DNA of 64,000 nt from Helicobacter burdigaliensis (GTDB taxonomy: Bacteria > Campylobacterota > Campylobacteria > Campylobacterales > Helicobacteraceae). Of the stretch, positions 17,426-26,469 are shown one piece after another. Positions within the stretch are counted from its first letter, which is position 1; each line of letters opens with the position of its first letter. The stretch spans positions 117,104 to 181,103 of the forward strand of contig NZ_QXJG01000002.1 of assembly GCF_003670295.1 (NCBI RefSeq). Direction: 5' to 3'. The notes under the pieces were generated by a model. The model saw nothing but the letters and a program-made list of their open reading frames with translations. It did no database searches and was not told the DNA's origin. Position numbers and translations under genes: made by a program.

Positions 17426-18092
17426 AGCAATTAGTGCAGTAATTTATACGCTTTTAATCATACCTTTTAGTATTCTTTTTATGTATTTATTGCCAAAATA
17501 TCATAGGATTGTTAGAAAAATCACAGCAGATTTTTTTTGTAAAATCTTTTTTGTCAAAGCAGAGGAGATTGGAGAGATTGATAAAGAAGCACAGATTTTA
17601 GTGATGAATCATCAAAGCTTTATGGATGTGATTTATTTAGAAGCAAAACATCCTAAAAATCTTTGTTGGATTGCAAAAAGAGAATTGGGTAAGCCTTTTT
17701 TATATGGACATGCACTAAAAGCTCCTAAGATGATTTTAATCAATCGTGAAAGTAAAAAAGAATTGATTTATCTCTTAAAAGAAGCTAAAGATAGGCTAGA
17801 AGATAATAGAGTGCTTTGTATTTTTCCAGAAGGGACGCGTTCAAGTGGGGAAGAAAAATTTTTGCCTTTTAAAATGGGCGCAAAAATCTTAATAGAAAAA
17901 TATAATTTAAAAGTGCAACCTATAGTTTTTTGTGGGACAAGAAAAAATTTAGACATTGGAAAGTTAAAATTTAATAATTCTAAGTTTTTTGTAAAATATC
18001 TCCCTTCTATTTCTTCAAAGGGTGAGAATTGGTATGAAGAGCTAAAAGCAAATATGGAAAAAGAGTATTTAAAACTCTACAATGGGGATTAA
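17409..18092 (+). CDS. plsC: 1-acyl-sn-glycerol-3-phosphate acyltransferase
   Basis: The 227-residue inner-membrane enzyme acylates lysophosphatidic acid to phosphatidic acid. An N-terminal membrane helix (about 10-28) is followed by the acyltransferase motif H-x4-D at H68-D73 (NHQSFMD) and motif III FPEGTRS at 139-145. The ATG at 17409 lies within the end of the upstream gene. A second ATG one codon later is possible. Confidence 0.93.
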   Translation: MMSKIRAISAVIYTLLIIPFSILFMYLLPKYHRIVRKITADFFCKIFFVKAEEIGEIDKEAQILVMNHQSFMDVIYLEAKHPKNLCWIAKRELGKPFLYGHALKAPKMILINRESKKELIYLLKEAKDRLEDNRVLCIFPEGTRSSGEEKFLPFKMGAKILIEKYNLKVQPIVFCGTRKNLDIGKLKFNNSKFFVKYLPSISSKGENWYEELKANMEKEYLKLYNGD

Positions 18093-18097
18093 ATTTT

Positions 18098-19570
18098 ATG
18101 CATGGCAAGATTGTTAGATATTTAAATAGCAATGGAAAAGGTGTTGTGATTAATGTTTCTAAAATGCTATTTGAATTTACCAAAGAAACTTGGCATGATA
18201 AGAAAGTTATTCCTATGGTGGGAATGTTTGTGGAGTTTCGTTGCAATGACAATCATCAAATTACAGATTGTAGGGTTTCAAAGTTTCAAGAATTTAGTAA
18301 AAATAGTTTGTTAAAAGAAAGTAATTTCTGGCATAGCGAGAGTGATGAGGAGCTAGAAACTTTAGAATCTAATTTGCGTGATGCAAGGGTGCAACAAATT
18401 TATAAAAGCACAAATTATGATACGCTAAATTCTCTCCCACTCACAATAAAAATTACAGAGGCAATTAAGAAGTATTTTTATCAAGAGTTTTTAGCGATTA
18501 GTTTTTTAAATGATTTACGCTTTGAGAGTTTGCAAGTTTTGCTAGATTTCTTTTTAGTAAAGCGTTTTGTTTTTAAGGTTTTAGATACTTTGTTGTTTAA
18601 TGATAAGACGATTGCAAAAGATGATTTTGTAGAGGAGCTTAGTGTGATTACTAGGCTTGAAACTTCTTTTAACGATATATCACGCAACCAAAATATCCGT
18701 ATAGAGCAGATTTTTGAAAAATATTTTTTGCAAGAACAAAGTCATTTTCAAGCCTTAAAATCCGCTATTGAAAATACAAAAGACACATTAAAAATGTATG
18801 ATAAAAGGATAGCTAGCCATAAAAGTGAATTGTTGATTTTAACAAGAAGATTGCAAAGCGATCCTAAAAATTCTGATTCTTTAAAAAAGAAAGAAAAAAT
18901 TACAAAAGAATTAGAAGAGTTAAAAGGAGAAATACAAAAGCTAGATGCAAGATATGTGCGTTTAGATTCTATGCAAAGAAGATTTTATGAGCATTATTTT
19001 CAGTCTTTTGAATATTTATTTTTTAAAACACATAAAATGTTGCAAAAAAAGATTAAAAATGGCTTAGATATTTGTGCGACTATCTTAGATGATAAAATTT
19101 ATCATAAATCTTTGAAATCCACAGCGATGAAAAATTGTTATTTTAAATATCCAGAAAATGAAAAACCTCCCATTGCTACGAGCTTTATGTATCAATATTT
19201 AGAAAGGCTTAATAAAGATAGGCTCAATGAAAGTGATAAAAAGTTGTATTTGTATTCACAAAAGTTGGATAAAGACTATAAAAAGTTTTTTTTAGTTGTA
19301 AGTTCTGATGAAAAAAGTGCAATGGAGCTTAAAATGCAGATTTTAGAGCAAAATAAATTTAACTGCGTGAAAGTGGCTTCTAAGCAGATTTTATTTTTAG
19401 GAATGGTGAGAGATATAGAGTTTTGCGAAATCTATATGGATGTAGCACATATTTGGGAAAGCCCCCAAAAGCTTATTGAAGAGATAAAATCTTTCAAGGT
19501 TAATCAAAACACTCCTATAAAAACAATCACAAATTTACAAAAAGTTAATAGATTTGGTTTTAGTGAGTAG
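18098..19570 (+). CDS. Coiled-coil protein with cold-shock-like N-terminus
   Basis: A 490-residue cytosolic protein. The first 65 residues (GKIVRYLNSNGKGVVI then FVEF and ITDCRVS) have the strand pattern of a cold-shock or OB nucleic-acid fold, an inference from pattern only. Residues about 215-300 form a strong coiled coil. The last part (about 385-470) is a compact alpha/beta region unlike anything I recognise. It starts at ATG 18098, 5 bases after plsC, and ends the purC-plsC run. It could be an RNA-associated scaffold; this is unproven. Confidence 0.65.
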   Translation: MHGKIVRYLNSNGKGVVINVSKMLFEFTKETWHDKKVIPMVGMFVEFRCNDNHQITDCRVSKFQEFSKNSLLKESNFWHSESDEELETLESNLRDARVQQIYKSTNYDTLNSLPLTIKITEAIKKYFYQEFLAISFLNDLRFESLQVLLDFFLVKRFVFKVLDTLLFNDKTIAKDDFVEELSVITRLETSFNDISRNQNIRIEQIFEKYFLQEQSHFQALKSAIENTKDTLKMYDKRIASHKSELLILTRRLQSDPKNSDSLKKKEKITKELEELKGEIQKLDARYVRLDSMQRRFYEHYFQSFEYLFFKTHKMLQKKIKNGLDICATILDDKIYHKSLKSTAMKNCYFKYPENEKPPIATSFMYQYLERLNKDRLNESDKKLYLYSQKLDKDYKKFFLVVSSDEKSAMELKMQILEQNKFNCVKVASKQILFLGMVRDIEFCEIYMDVAHIWESPQKLIEEIKSFKVNQNTPIKTITNLQKVNRFGFSE

Positions 19571-19629
19571 GTGAAGTTTTAAAGAGTATGATATAATTTT
19601 AAACAATTTACAAATAAAGTTTTAACAAT

Positions 19630-21240
19630 ATGAGAAATCAAGTAAAAAAAACAAGACAAAAACAGCAAGATACTTTGCAAGAAGTTTTAGGAAATGAGAA
19701 CGGATTTTTAGAATTCGGACTTAAAAAGAATATTTTAAAAGGTATTAAGGAGGCTGGTTTTAGTGAGCCAAGCCCTATACAAAAAGAGGCAATTCCACTG
19801 ATTTTAGGTGGATTAGATGTGATCGCACAAGCTCAAACAGGCACGGGCAAAACAGCAGCCTTTGCACTGCCACTAGTGAATAATCTAAAACACAATGGGA
19901 AAATTGAAGCTTTAGTTTTAACACCCACAAGAGAACTTGCTATGCAAGTAAGTGATGAGATTTTTAAACTAGGAAAATACAATAAAGTCAAAACAATTTC
20001 TTTGGTGGGAGGACAGCCTATTAGGCGTCAAATGGAGCTTTTATCTAAAAAGCCTCAAGTTGTTATTGCAACTCCGGGTAGATTATTAGATCATCTAAGA
20101 AACGATAGATTAGAGAACTTTTATCCTAGTGTGGTGGTTTTAGATGAATCAGATGAAATGCTAGATATGGGATTTTTAGATGATATTGAAGAGATTTTTA
20201 CTTATTTAGAAAATGATCGCCAAACTCTTTTATTTTCAGCGACGATGCCAACTCCCATTAAGCATCTAGCCCAAAAGATTCTAAATAGTCCAAAGCTTAT
20301 TAAAATCACACAAGAGGATAGCACAAACCAAGATATCACGCAACGCTACTATATCATCAATGAAGCAGAGCGAGAAGATGCGATTATGCGTTTGATTGAT
20401 AGTGAAATGCCTACTAAAGCGATTATTTTTACGCGTATGAAAAAAGAAGCAGATATTTTAGCAGATAGGCTAAAAGAGCATGGTTATAAGGCAGCAGCTT
20501 TGCATGGAGATATGGAGCAAAGAGAGCGTATGCAGTCTATGAGGGCTTTTAAAAATTCTAGCGTGAATATTTTAGTGGCAACAGATATTGCAGCAAGAGG
20601 GCTTGATATTAGTGGCGTTAGCCATGTTTTTAATTTTCACATTCCACTTAATCCAGAATCTTATGTGCATAGGATAGGAAGAACAGGGAGAGCAGGTAAA
20701 AAGGGAATAGCTATTACACTTGCAACACCGCTAGAGTTCAAAGAAATAAGACGCATTAAAGAAAACACAAAAGCTACCATAGAGCTTTATGAGATTCCAA
20801 ACTTAGAAGATACTCTTAGTAAAAAAGATACTTTTTGGCTAGAGAAAATCTTAAAGCACCCAATTAGCGATGAGGCTTTAAGAGTGTATGAGCAAATTAG
20901 AGGCAATGCAGATATGACACAACTTGTTTGTAAGCTTCTTTCTATGGTGCTAAAAGAACAAGGGGTTATGGGGCCAAATAAGATTGGATTAGACAAAAAA
21001 GATTTAAATGCTTTTAAAAGAGAGCTTGAAGCAGAACCTATCAAAAAAACAAAGAGAGGAAATAAAGGACAAAGAATAGAGGTAAAATCCAAAGAAAAGA
21101 GGATGAATAGACAAAATAAACAAAAAACTAGAGAGGATTTTAGGGGGAAAGTTCCTAAAAATAAGAGTAAAAGAGGAAGCACAAAACAGATAGAAACCAA
21201 CAAAAAAATGCGCAATAAATCTACAAAAAGGAGAGGATAA
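19630..21240 (+). CDS. DEAD-box RNA helicase (DESD variant)
   Basis: A 536-residue ATP-dependent RNA helicase with Q motif (PSPIQ), motif I AQTGTGKT at 68-75, Ia PTREL, TPGR, motif II at 172-175, SAT, and HRIGRTGRAG. Motif II reads D-E-S-D rather than D-E-A-D (codons GAT GAA TCA GAT at about 20143-20154). The C-terminal 80 residues are highly basic, likely an RNA-binding tail. It may act in ribosome assembly or mRNA decay. Its stop overlaps the next start (TAATG at 21238-21242). Confidence 0.94.
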   Translation: MRNQVKKTRQKQQDTLQEVLGNENGFLEFGLKKNILKGIKEAGFSEPSPIQKEAIPLILGGLDVIAQAQTGTGKTAAFALPLVNNLKHNGKIEALVLTPTRELAMQVSDEIFKLGKYNKVKTISLVGGQPIRRQMELLSKKPQVVIATPGRLLDHLRNDRLENFYPSVVVLDESDEMLDMGFLDDIEEIFTYLENDRQTLLFSATMPTPIKHLAQKILNSPKLIKITQEDSTNQDITQRYYIINEAEREDAIMRLIDSEMPTKAIIFTRMKKEADILADRLKEHGYKAAALHGDMEQRERMQSMRAFKNSSVNILVATDIAARGLDISGVSHVFNFHIPLNPESYVHRIGRTGRAGKKGIAITLATPLEFKEIRRIKENTKATIELYEIPNLEDTLSKKDTFWLEKILKHPISDEALRVYEQIRGNADMTQLVCKLLSMVLKEQGVMGPNKIGLDKKDLNAFKRELEAEPIKKTKRGNKGQRIEVKSKEKRMNRQNKQKTREDFRGKVPKNKSKRGSTKQIETNKKMRNKSTKRRG

Positions 21241-22367
21241 TGGAGTTTCAACCTTACCCTTTTGAAAAACTTCAAGAGCTTATTAAAGATATAGGAATAA
21301 ATAAAGATACAATAAAGCTAACCATAGGAGAGCCTCAATTTGCTACTCCTGCTTTTGTTACACAAGCATTAAAAGAAAATGTAGAACTTTTAAATAAATA
21401 CCCAAAAACAGCAGGAGAAGAAGAGCTAAATAGCACAATAAGAGAGTTTGTAAAAAAGCGTTTTAATGTGGAATTGCAAAAAAATGAGCTTCTTTCAACT
21501 TTTGGGACAAGAGAGGTTTTGTTTAATTTTCCGCAATTTTTTCTTTTTTCTAAAGAAAATCACACTCTAGCACACCCAAACCCTTTTTATCAGATTTATG
21601 AGGGTGCAGCGATTGCTTCGCGCGCTAAAAGCATTTATATGAATCTCATAGAAGAAAATGGCTTTAAACCTGCTTTAAGCAAAGAGCAAATGCAAAAATG
21701 TGATTTAGTCATTTTAAACTCTCCAAACAATCCAACAGGAGCTACTTTAAGCTTAGAAGAATTAAAGCAGTGGGTAGAAAATGCACTAGAATTTGATTTT
21801 TTACTTTTAAATGATGAATGTTATAGTGAGATTTATTCTAAGGCTAAGCCAAGCTCTATCTTAGAAGCTTCTTTAGCAGTGGGTAATAAAGAGTTTAAAA
21901 ACATTTTAGCGCTTAATTCTATTTCTAAGCGTTCTAATGCACCGGGTTTAAGGAGTGGATTTATCGCAGGAGATAGCAAGATTTTAAGTGTTTATGCAAC
22001 TTATCGCACTTATATTGGTTGTGCTTCTCCACTTCCTTTGCAAAAAGCAGCGATTAAAGCTTGGGGGGATTTAGCACATCCACAGATTGCACGCGATGAA
22101 TATGCTAAAAATTTATCTTTAGCAAAAGAGATTCTAGGCATAGAAGTTCCTAGTGAAACTTTTTATGTATGGCTTAAAGTAGAAGATGATTTAGAATTTA
22201 CAAAAAAGCTTTTAAAAGAGCAAAATATTTTGGTTTTGCCGGGTAGTTTTCTCTCACGCACAGATGAAAATGGAGTAAATCCAGGGAAAAATTATGTAAG
22301 ATTAGCACTTGTCTATAAAGAAGAAAAAATCAAAAAAGCATTGATGGGGATTAAACATTGTCTATAA
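21240..22367 (+). CDS. Class I/II aminotransferase, probable succinyldiaminopimelate aminotransferase
   Basis: The 375-residue PLP enzyme carries the aminotransferase features NSPNNPTGA near 160, the D-x-Y region (NDECYSE) and the PLP lysine in SISKRSNAPGLRSGF. Its place just before murC and the family assignment used for this phylum suggest DapC, which makes succinyl-diaminopimelate for lysine and peptidoglycan, but substrate specificity cannot be read from sequence; other amino acids are possible. Co-translated with the helicase and overlapping murC by 10 bases. Confidence 0.82.
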   Translation: MEFQPYPFEKLQELIKDIGINKDTIKLTIGEPQFATPAFVTQALKENVELLNKYPKTAGEEELNSTIREFVKKRFNVELQKNELLSTFGTREVLFNFPQFFLFSKENHTLAHPNPFYQIYEGAAIASRAKSIYMNLIEENGFKPALSKEQMQKCDLVILNSPNNPTGATLSLEELKQWVENALEFDFLLLNDECYSEIYSKAKPSSILEASLAVGNKEFKNILALNSISKRSNAPGLRSGFIAGDSKILSVYATYRTYIGCASPLPLQKAAIKAWGDLAHPQIARDEYAKNLSLAKEILGIEVPSETFYVWLKVEDDLEFTKKLLKEQNILVLPGSFLSRTDENGVNPGKNYVRLALVYKEEKIKKALMGIKHCL

Positions 22368-23692
22368 AAGATTATAAAAAGATACATTTTATTGGAATAG
22401 GTGGGATTGGGATTTCAGCCATTGCAAAGTTTTTAAAAGCACAAGGTTTTATTGTAAGTGGTTCAGATTGTGCAGAAGGAAGTATGACAAAAGAGCTTAA
22501 AAGCTTGGGAATTGCTATTAATATCCCGCATAATGCCAGTGTGATAAAGGATTTTGATTTAGTGGTGCATTCAGCTATTATCAAAGAAGACAATGTTGAG
22601 ATAAAAGAGGCAAAAGCACAAAAAATCCCAGTCCTCTCACGCAAAGAAATGTTGCCTCTTATTTTGCAAGATAAGAAAGTCTATGCCATAGCAGGAGCAC
22701 ATGGGAAAAGCACTACTACCGCAATTTTAAGTGCTATTTTGCAAGATTTTAGTGCTTTAATTGGAGCAGAGAGTAAAGAGTTTAAATCAAACACTAGAGC
22801 TTTAAGTGGTGATGGAGTGGTGTTTGAAGCAGATGAATCAGATAAAAGCTTTTTAGAATGCAATCCTGCTTGTGCGATAGTTACAAATGCAGAGCCAGAA
22901 CATATGGAAACTTATGGGCATAATTTAGAAGAGTTTTATAAGGCTTATTATGAATTTTTGAAAATGGCTAAAACTAGAATTGTAAATGCAGAGGATAAGT
23001 TTTTAGATTCTTTAAATTTGGAGGCAATTAAGCTCTATCCTAGCAAAGATATTAGCGAAGTAGAGTATTTTTTACAAGAGGGTGAGCCTAGAATGCGTTT
23101 TAGACTACAAAATGGAGGGCGTGATTTTGGTAAGTTTGAAGTCTATGGGCTTGGAAGGCATATTTTAATAGATGCTGCTTTGGCGATTTTAAGTGTGGTG
23201 GATATTTTAGATTTAGAGAGGATTAAAAATAATCTAAAAAAATACAAGGGTATCAAAAAGCGTTTTGATATTTTAGCGAGTAAAGATTGCATTATTATTG
23301 ATGATTATGCACATCATCCAACAGAGATTAAAGCCACACTAGAAGCTTTGTGGAAGTATAAAGAGCTAGTGGGTGGAGGAGAGGTGCAGGCTATTTGGCA
23401 GCCTCATAAATATTCTAGAATCTTGGATAATTTAGAAGAGTTTGTAGAATGTTTTAAGGGAGTGAGTAAGCTTATTATCTTGCCTGTGTATTCTGCGGGG
23501 GAAAAAAAAGTGGAGATTGATTTTAAAAAGCTTTTTGCTTCTTATAACCCTATTTTTGCTGATTTTATCAAGCGGGATAAAGATAGGCTCATTGTCTATA
23601 AAGATGGGAGAGAAATAGAGCTTATTTGCAAAGGGATTGCCATTGGCTTTAATGCAGGGGATTTAACCTATCAATTAAGAGGCGGTATTTAG
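22358..23692 (+). CDS. murC: UDP-N-acetylmuramate-L-alanine ligase
   Basis: The 444-residue cytoplasmic ligase adds the first residue of the peptidoglycan stem peptide. The N-terminal nucleotide loop GIGGIGIS is at 13-20, the ATP loop GAHGKSTTT near 109-117, and the C-terminal domain carries DDYAHHPTEI near 315. The start is TTG 22358, inside the end of the upstream gene; the first in-frame ATG would remove the UDP-binding loop. Confidence 0.95.
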   Translation: MSIKDYKKIHFIGIGGIGISAIAKFLKAQGFIVSGSDCAEGSMTKELKSLGIAINIPHNASVIKDFDLVVHSAIIKEDNVEIKEAKAQKIPVLSRKEMLPLILQDKKVYAIAGAHGKSTTTAILSAILQDFSALIGAESKEFKSNTRALSGDGVVFEADESDKSFLECNPACAIVTNAEPEHMETYGHNLEEFYKAYYEFLKMAKTRIVNAEDKFLDSLNLEAIKLYPSKDISEVEYFLQEGEPRMRFRLQNGGRDFGKFEVYGLGRHILIDAALAILSVVDILDLERIKNNLKKYKGIKKRFDILASKDCIIIDDYAHHPTEIKATLEALWKYKELVGGGEVQAIWQPHKYSRILDNLEEFVECFKGVSKLIILPVYSAGEKKVEIDFKKLFASYNPIFADFIKRDKDRLIVYKDGREIELICKGIAIGFNAGDLTYQLRGGI

Positions 23693-24046
23693 ATGTTTTG
23701 GATTATTTTTACTTGTGTTATTGTTGCGCTTATATTGCTTGTTCAGATTTTGGCACGATTAGAGATTATCGATGCAAAATTTAAAATTTGGCTTGGAGTG
23801 GTTTTGCTTTTTATAGCTATTGGGATAGCTGTGTTTAATTTTTATCAAGAAAAGGGTGATAAAGAGCTTACCTTTTTAGCACAAAGATTTCTGGAGGGGA
23901 GTGTGCTAGAATGCGAGGATAAAGGAGAAGTGATACAAGTAGATAATAAAAAATATAATTTTGTAAGTGGCACAATGACTTTGGTAGATAAAGTAAAAAA
24001 TATTCAAACGATTTCTTTAAAAAAGTGTAAGATTAAAAATGATTAA
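23693..24046 (+). CDS. Small membrane protein between murC and mutS2
   Basis: The 117-residue protein has two hydrophobic segments (about 2-19 and 33-52) and a short soluble C-terminal part with a cysteine in LECEDKG. The ATG follows the murC stop directly, and the end overlaps mutS2 by 8 bases. A homologue occupies the same place in H. pylori. Function unknown; a role tied to the envelope is only a guess. Confidence 0.75.
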   Translation: MFWIIFTCVIVALILLVQILARLEIIDAKFKIWLGVVLLFIAIGIAVFNFYQEKGDKELTFLAQRFLEGSVLECEDKGEVIQVDNKKYNFVSGTMTLVDKVKNIQTISLKKCKIKND

Positions 24047-26249
24047 TCTTATTAAGCAGTTAGATTTAGAGCAGTATTTAAGCGTTTATGAGAGCTTTTT
24101 AGCTCGCAAAAAAGATCTTTTTTTGCAAGGGGATAGCAAGATTCATCTAAATTTTATTAATGAGCTAGATAAAATCCCTTTTAATCCCCCACCACCCCTT
24201 AAAGAGCTTGATAAAGAATTGCAACTTTTAAAAAAGTTTGGATATTTAAAATTAGATGAAATTTATGAATTTATTAAGATTATTCGTTATTTTAGGTATT
24301 TAAAGGGTTTGCGTTTTAGTGGGGCTTTGCTAGAGTGGCTAGAAGCGATTAAAATCCCAGAGGCACTTTTGGAGATTTTAGAAGTTTTTAATCAAGAAGG
24401 GGAGATTAGGGAGGGAAAATATTTAGAACTAGATAGCTTAAATGTTGGGATTAGTAAGGTTAAAAGAGAAATAGGAAACCATCTTAGTTCCCTATTAAGC
24501 CACAATAAAATTGCTCCTTATTTAGTGGATAGGCAAATCCATTTAGTAAATGATTGTGAATGTTTGCTTCTAAAAGCAGGGTTTAGCCATGTGTTAAAGG
24601 GGCAGATAATGCACCGCTCTAATACAGGGTTTTTTTATGTTGTTCCCCAAGGTGTGGCTAGTTTAAAGGATCGTTTAGAGGATTTGCAAAACAAAAAAGA
24701 AGAAGAGCTTTTTAGAATTTGTAAGGAATTTTCAAGTATTTTTAATAAGCACTTATTATTTTTAGAATTTATCAATAAAGAATTTGATAGATTTGATTCT
24801 TATCAAGCTAGATTATTATTTGCTAAGGCAAAGGATTATGAGTTTCTAGCTCCTAAAGAAAATGAAAATAAAATAATTATAAGAGGCTTTAAGCATCCAG
24901 CACTTAAAAAACCAAAACCCATTGATTTAGATTTTGTGGGTGAAATTTTAATGGTTACAGGCGTGAATGCAGGGGGGAAAACCATGCTTTTAAAGTCTGT
25001 TCTTAGTGTAGTTTTTTTATCCAAGCATTTAATGCCGATGCCACTATTAGCTAATAAAAGCAGTATAGGGAATTTTAAAGGAATCCATTTAGTGCTAGAA
25101 GATCCCCAAAATAGTAAAAATGATATTTCTACTTTTGGTGGGAGAATGTTGCAATTTAAAGAGATTCTAGCACAAAAAAATGTAATCATCGGAGTAGATG
25201 AAATAGAGCTAGGAACGGATAGTGATGAGGCCGCAAGTTTGTTTAAAGTGCTTTTAGAAAATCTTTTAACAAGGCAAAATAAAATTATCATCACTACGCA
25301 TCATAAAAGACTGGCTGCACTTATGGCAAACGATAAAAGGGTGCAACTTTTAGCAGCCCTTTTTGATGAAGAGAGAGAAACGCCAACTTTTAGCTTTTTA
25401 GATGGCACGATAGGAAAAAGTTATGCTTTTGAAACAGCGGTGCGTTATGGCATACCAAGAAATCTCGTAAATGAAGCTAGAAAGCTTTATGGAGAGGATA
25501 AAGAAAAACTCAATGAACTCATAGAAAATTCTGCTAAGCTAGAAATTAAACTCCAAGAAGAGATTAAAAAAACTGAGCAAAAAAAAGTAAGTCTAGATCA
25601 AAAATTGCAAAATTTAAAAGACTTAGAAGAAGAGCTAGATAAAAAATATAAAGCACGCAAAAATGAGTTAGAAAGAATCTATTTTGATGCTATTAATGAA
25701 GCCAAAAAAGCAGTAAAAATGCAAGATAGTAAAGAGATTCATAGGAGTATGAATACAGCAAGTAAGATTTTAAAAAATCTACAAATAGAGAAAAAAAGCA
25801 CTCAAGAAGCAGAAAAAAGGAGCTTTAAAGTAGGGGAGAGAGTAAAATATCTTTCTCAAAAAGGTGTGATTTTAAATTTAAGTAAAGAAAGTGCAAATGT
25901 AGAGCTAGATAGTGGTATGAAAATCAAAGTTTTTCTAAAAGATCTTAAAAAAAGTGGCAATGAACCACAGATTAAAAAAGCTTCTTTTAAAGTAGAAAGT
26001 CCAAAAAATGTGCAAGTAAAGCTTGATTTGCATGGATTAAGGGCAGAAGAAGCGCTAGAAAAATTAGATGCTTTTATTTCAGATAGTCTTATTGCGGGTT
26101 TTGATGAAGTGCTAGTTTATCATGGGATAGGCACAGGAAGGCTATCTAGCGTGGTAAGAGATTTTTTAGAAACGCACCCTAAAGTATTGGAGTTTATCGA
26201 TGCTCCTCCACAAATGGGTGGATTTGGTGCGAAAATTATTAAACTTTAA
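24039..26249 (+). CDS. mutS2: Endonuclease MutS2
   Basis: A 736-residue MutS paralogue without the mismatch-recognition domain. The Walker A motif GVNAGGKT is at about 307-315, with GVDEIELGTD as Walker B and ITTHHKRL later. A long charged coiled coil spans about 490-590, and a C-terminal Smr nuclease domain (LDLHGLRAEEAL) starts near 661. In Helicobacter, MutS2 suppresses recombination between divergent sequences and aids repair of oxidised bases; newer work on other bacteria links the family to collided ribosomes. Start ATG 24039 overlaps the upstream gene. Confidence 0.95.
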   Translation: MINLIKQLDLEQYLSVYESFLARKKDLFLQGDSKIHLNFINELDKIPFNPPPPLKELDKELQLLKKFGYLKLDEIYEFIKIIRYFRYLKGLRFSGALLEWLEAIKIPEALLEILEVFNQEGEIREGKYLELDSLNVGISKVKREIGNHLSSLLSHNKIAPYLVDRQIHLVNDCECLLLKAGFSHVLKGQIMHRSNTGFFYVVPQGVASLKDRLEDLQNKKEEELFRICKEFSSIFNKHLLFLEFINKEFDRFDSYQARLLFAKAKDYEFLAPKENENKIIIRGFKHPALKKPKPIDLDFVGEILMVTGVNAGGKTMLLKSVLSVVFLSKHLMPMPLLANKSSIGNFKGIHLVLEDPQNSKNDISTFGGRMLQFKEILAQKNVIIGVDEIELGTDSDEAASLFKVLLENLLTRQNKIIITTHHKRLAALMANDKRVQLLAALFDEERETPTFSFLDGTIGKSYAFETAVRYGIPRNLVNEARKLYGEDKEKLNELIENSAKLEIKLQEEIKKTEQKKVSLDQKLQNLKDLEEELDKKYKARKNELERIYFDAINEAKKAVKMQDSKEIHRSMNTASKILKNLQIEKKSTQEAEKRSFKVGERVKYLSQKGVILNLSKESANVELDSGMKIKVFLKDLKKSGNEPQIKKASFKVESPKNVQVKLDLHGLRAEEALEKLDAFISDSLIAGFDEVLVYHGIGTGRLSSVVRDFLETHPKVLEFIDAPPQMGGFGAKIIKL

Positions 26250-26259
26250 AGGGGAACAG

Positions 26260-26370
26260 ATGAAAAAAGCATTTGTATTGGTTGGTATTGTGTTGGCACT
26301 TTTTGTAGCAAGTGGTTGTGAAAAGGCAGATTATCAGCACCCAGCACAAAGAAGTGGTGCAGTTAAATAG
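26260..26370 (+). CDS. 36-residue lipoprotein
   Basis: A short frame starting at ATG 26260 after AAAGGGGA encodes MKKAFVLVGIVLALFVASGC and then 16 polar residues. The basic start, hydrophobic stretch and VASGC lipobox (Cys20) are those of a lipoprotein signal peptide; the mature peptide would be only about 17 residues long. It lies 10 bases after mutS2 and is closed by a hairpin at 26369. Tiny lipoproteins of this LptM type are known in other bacteria, but I see no specific match. Confidence 0.7.
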   Translation: MKKAFVLVGIVLALFVASGCEKADYQHPAQRSGAVK

Positions 26371-26387
26371 TCTCCTTTTTGGAGACT
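26369..26387 (+). terminator. Hairpin overlapping the lipoprotein gene stop
   Basis: AGTCTCC 26369-26375 pairs perfectly with GGAGACT 26381-26387 around five T. The following T run is weak (TAAACTTT), so it may slow or partly end transcription of the murC-mutS2-lipoprotein run rather than terminate fully. Confidence 0.55.
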
Positions 26388-26469
26388 TAAACTTTAATTT
26401 AGCTAAGAATTTTTAAAATATAGACGAAATAATTAGCTAAACTTAAAGGGATATTTTAAAAGGTAATAA

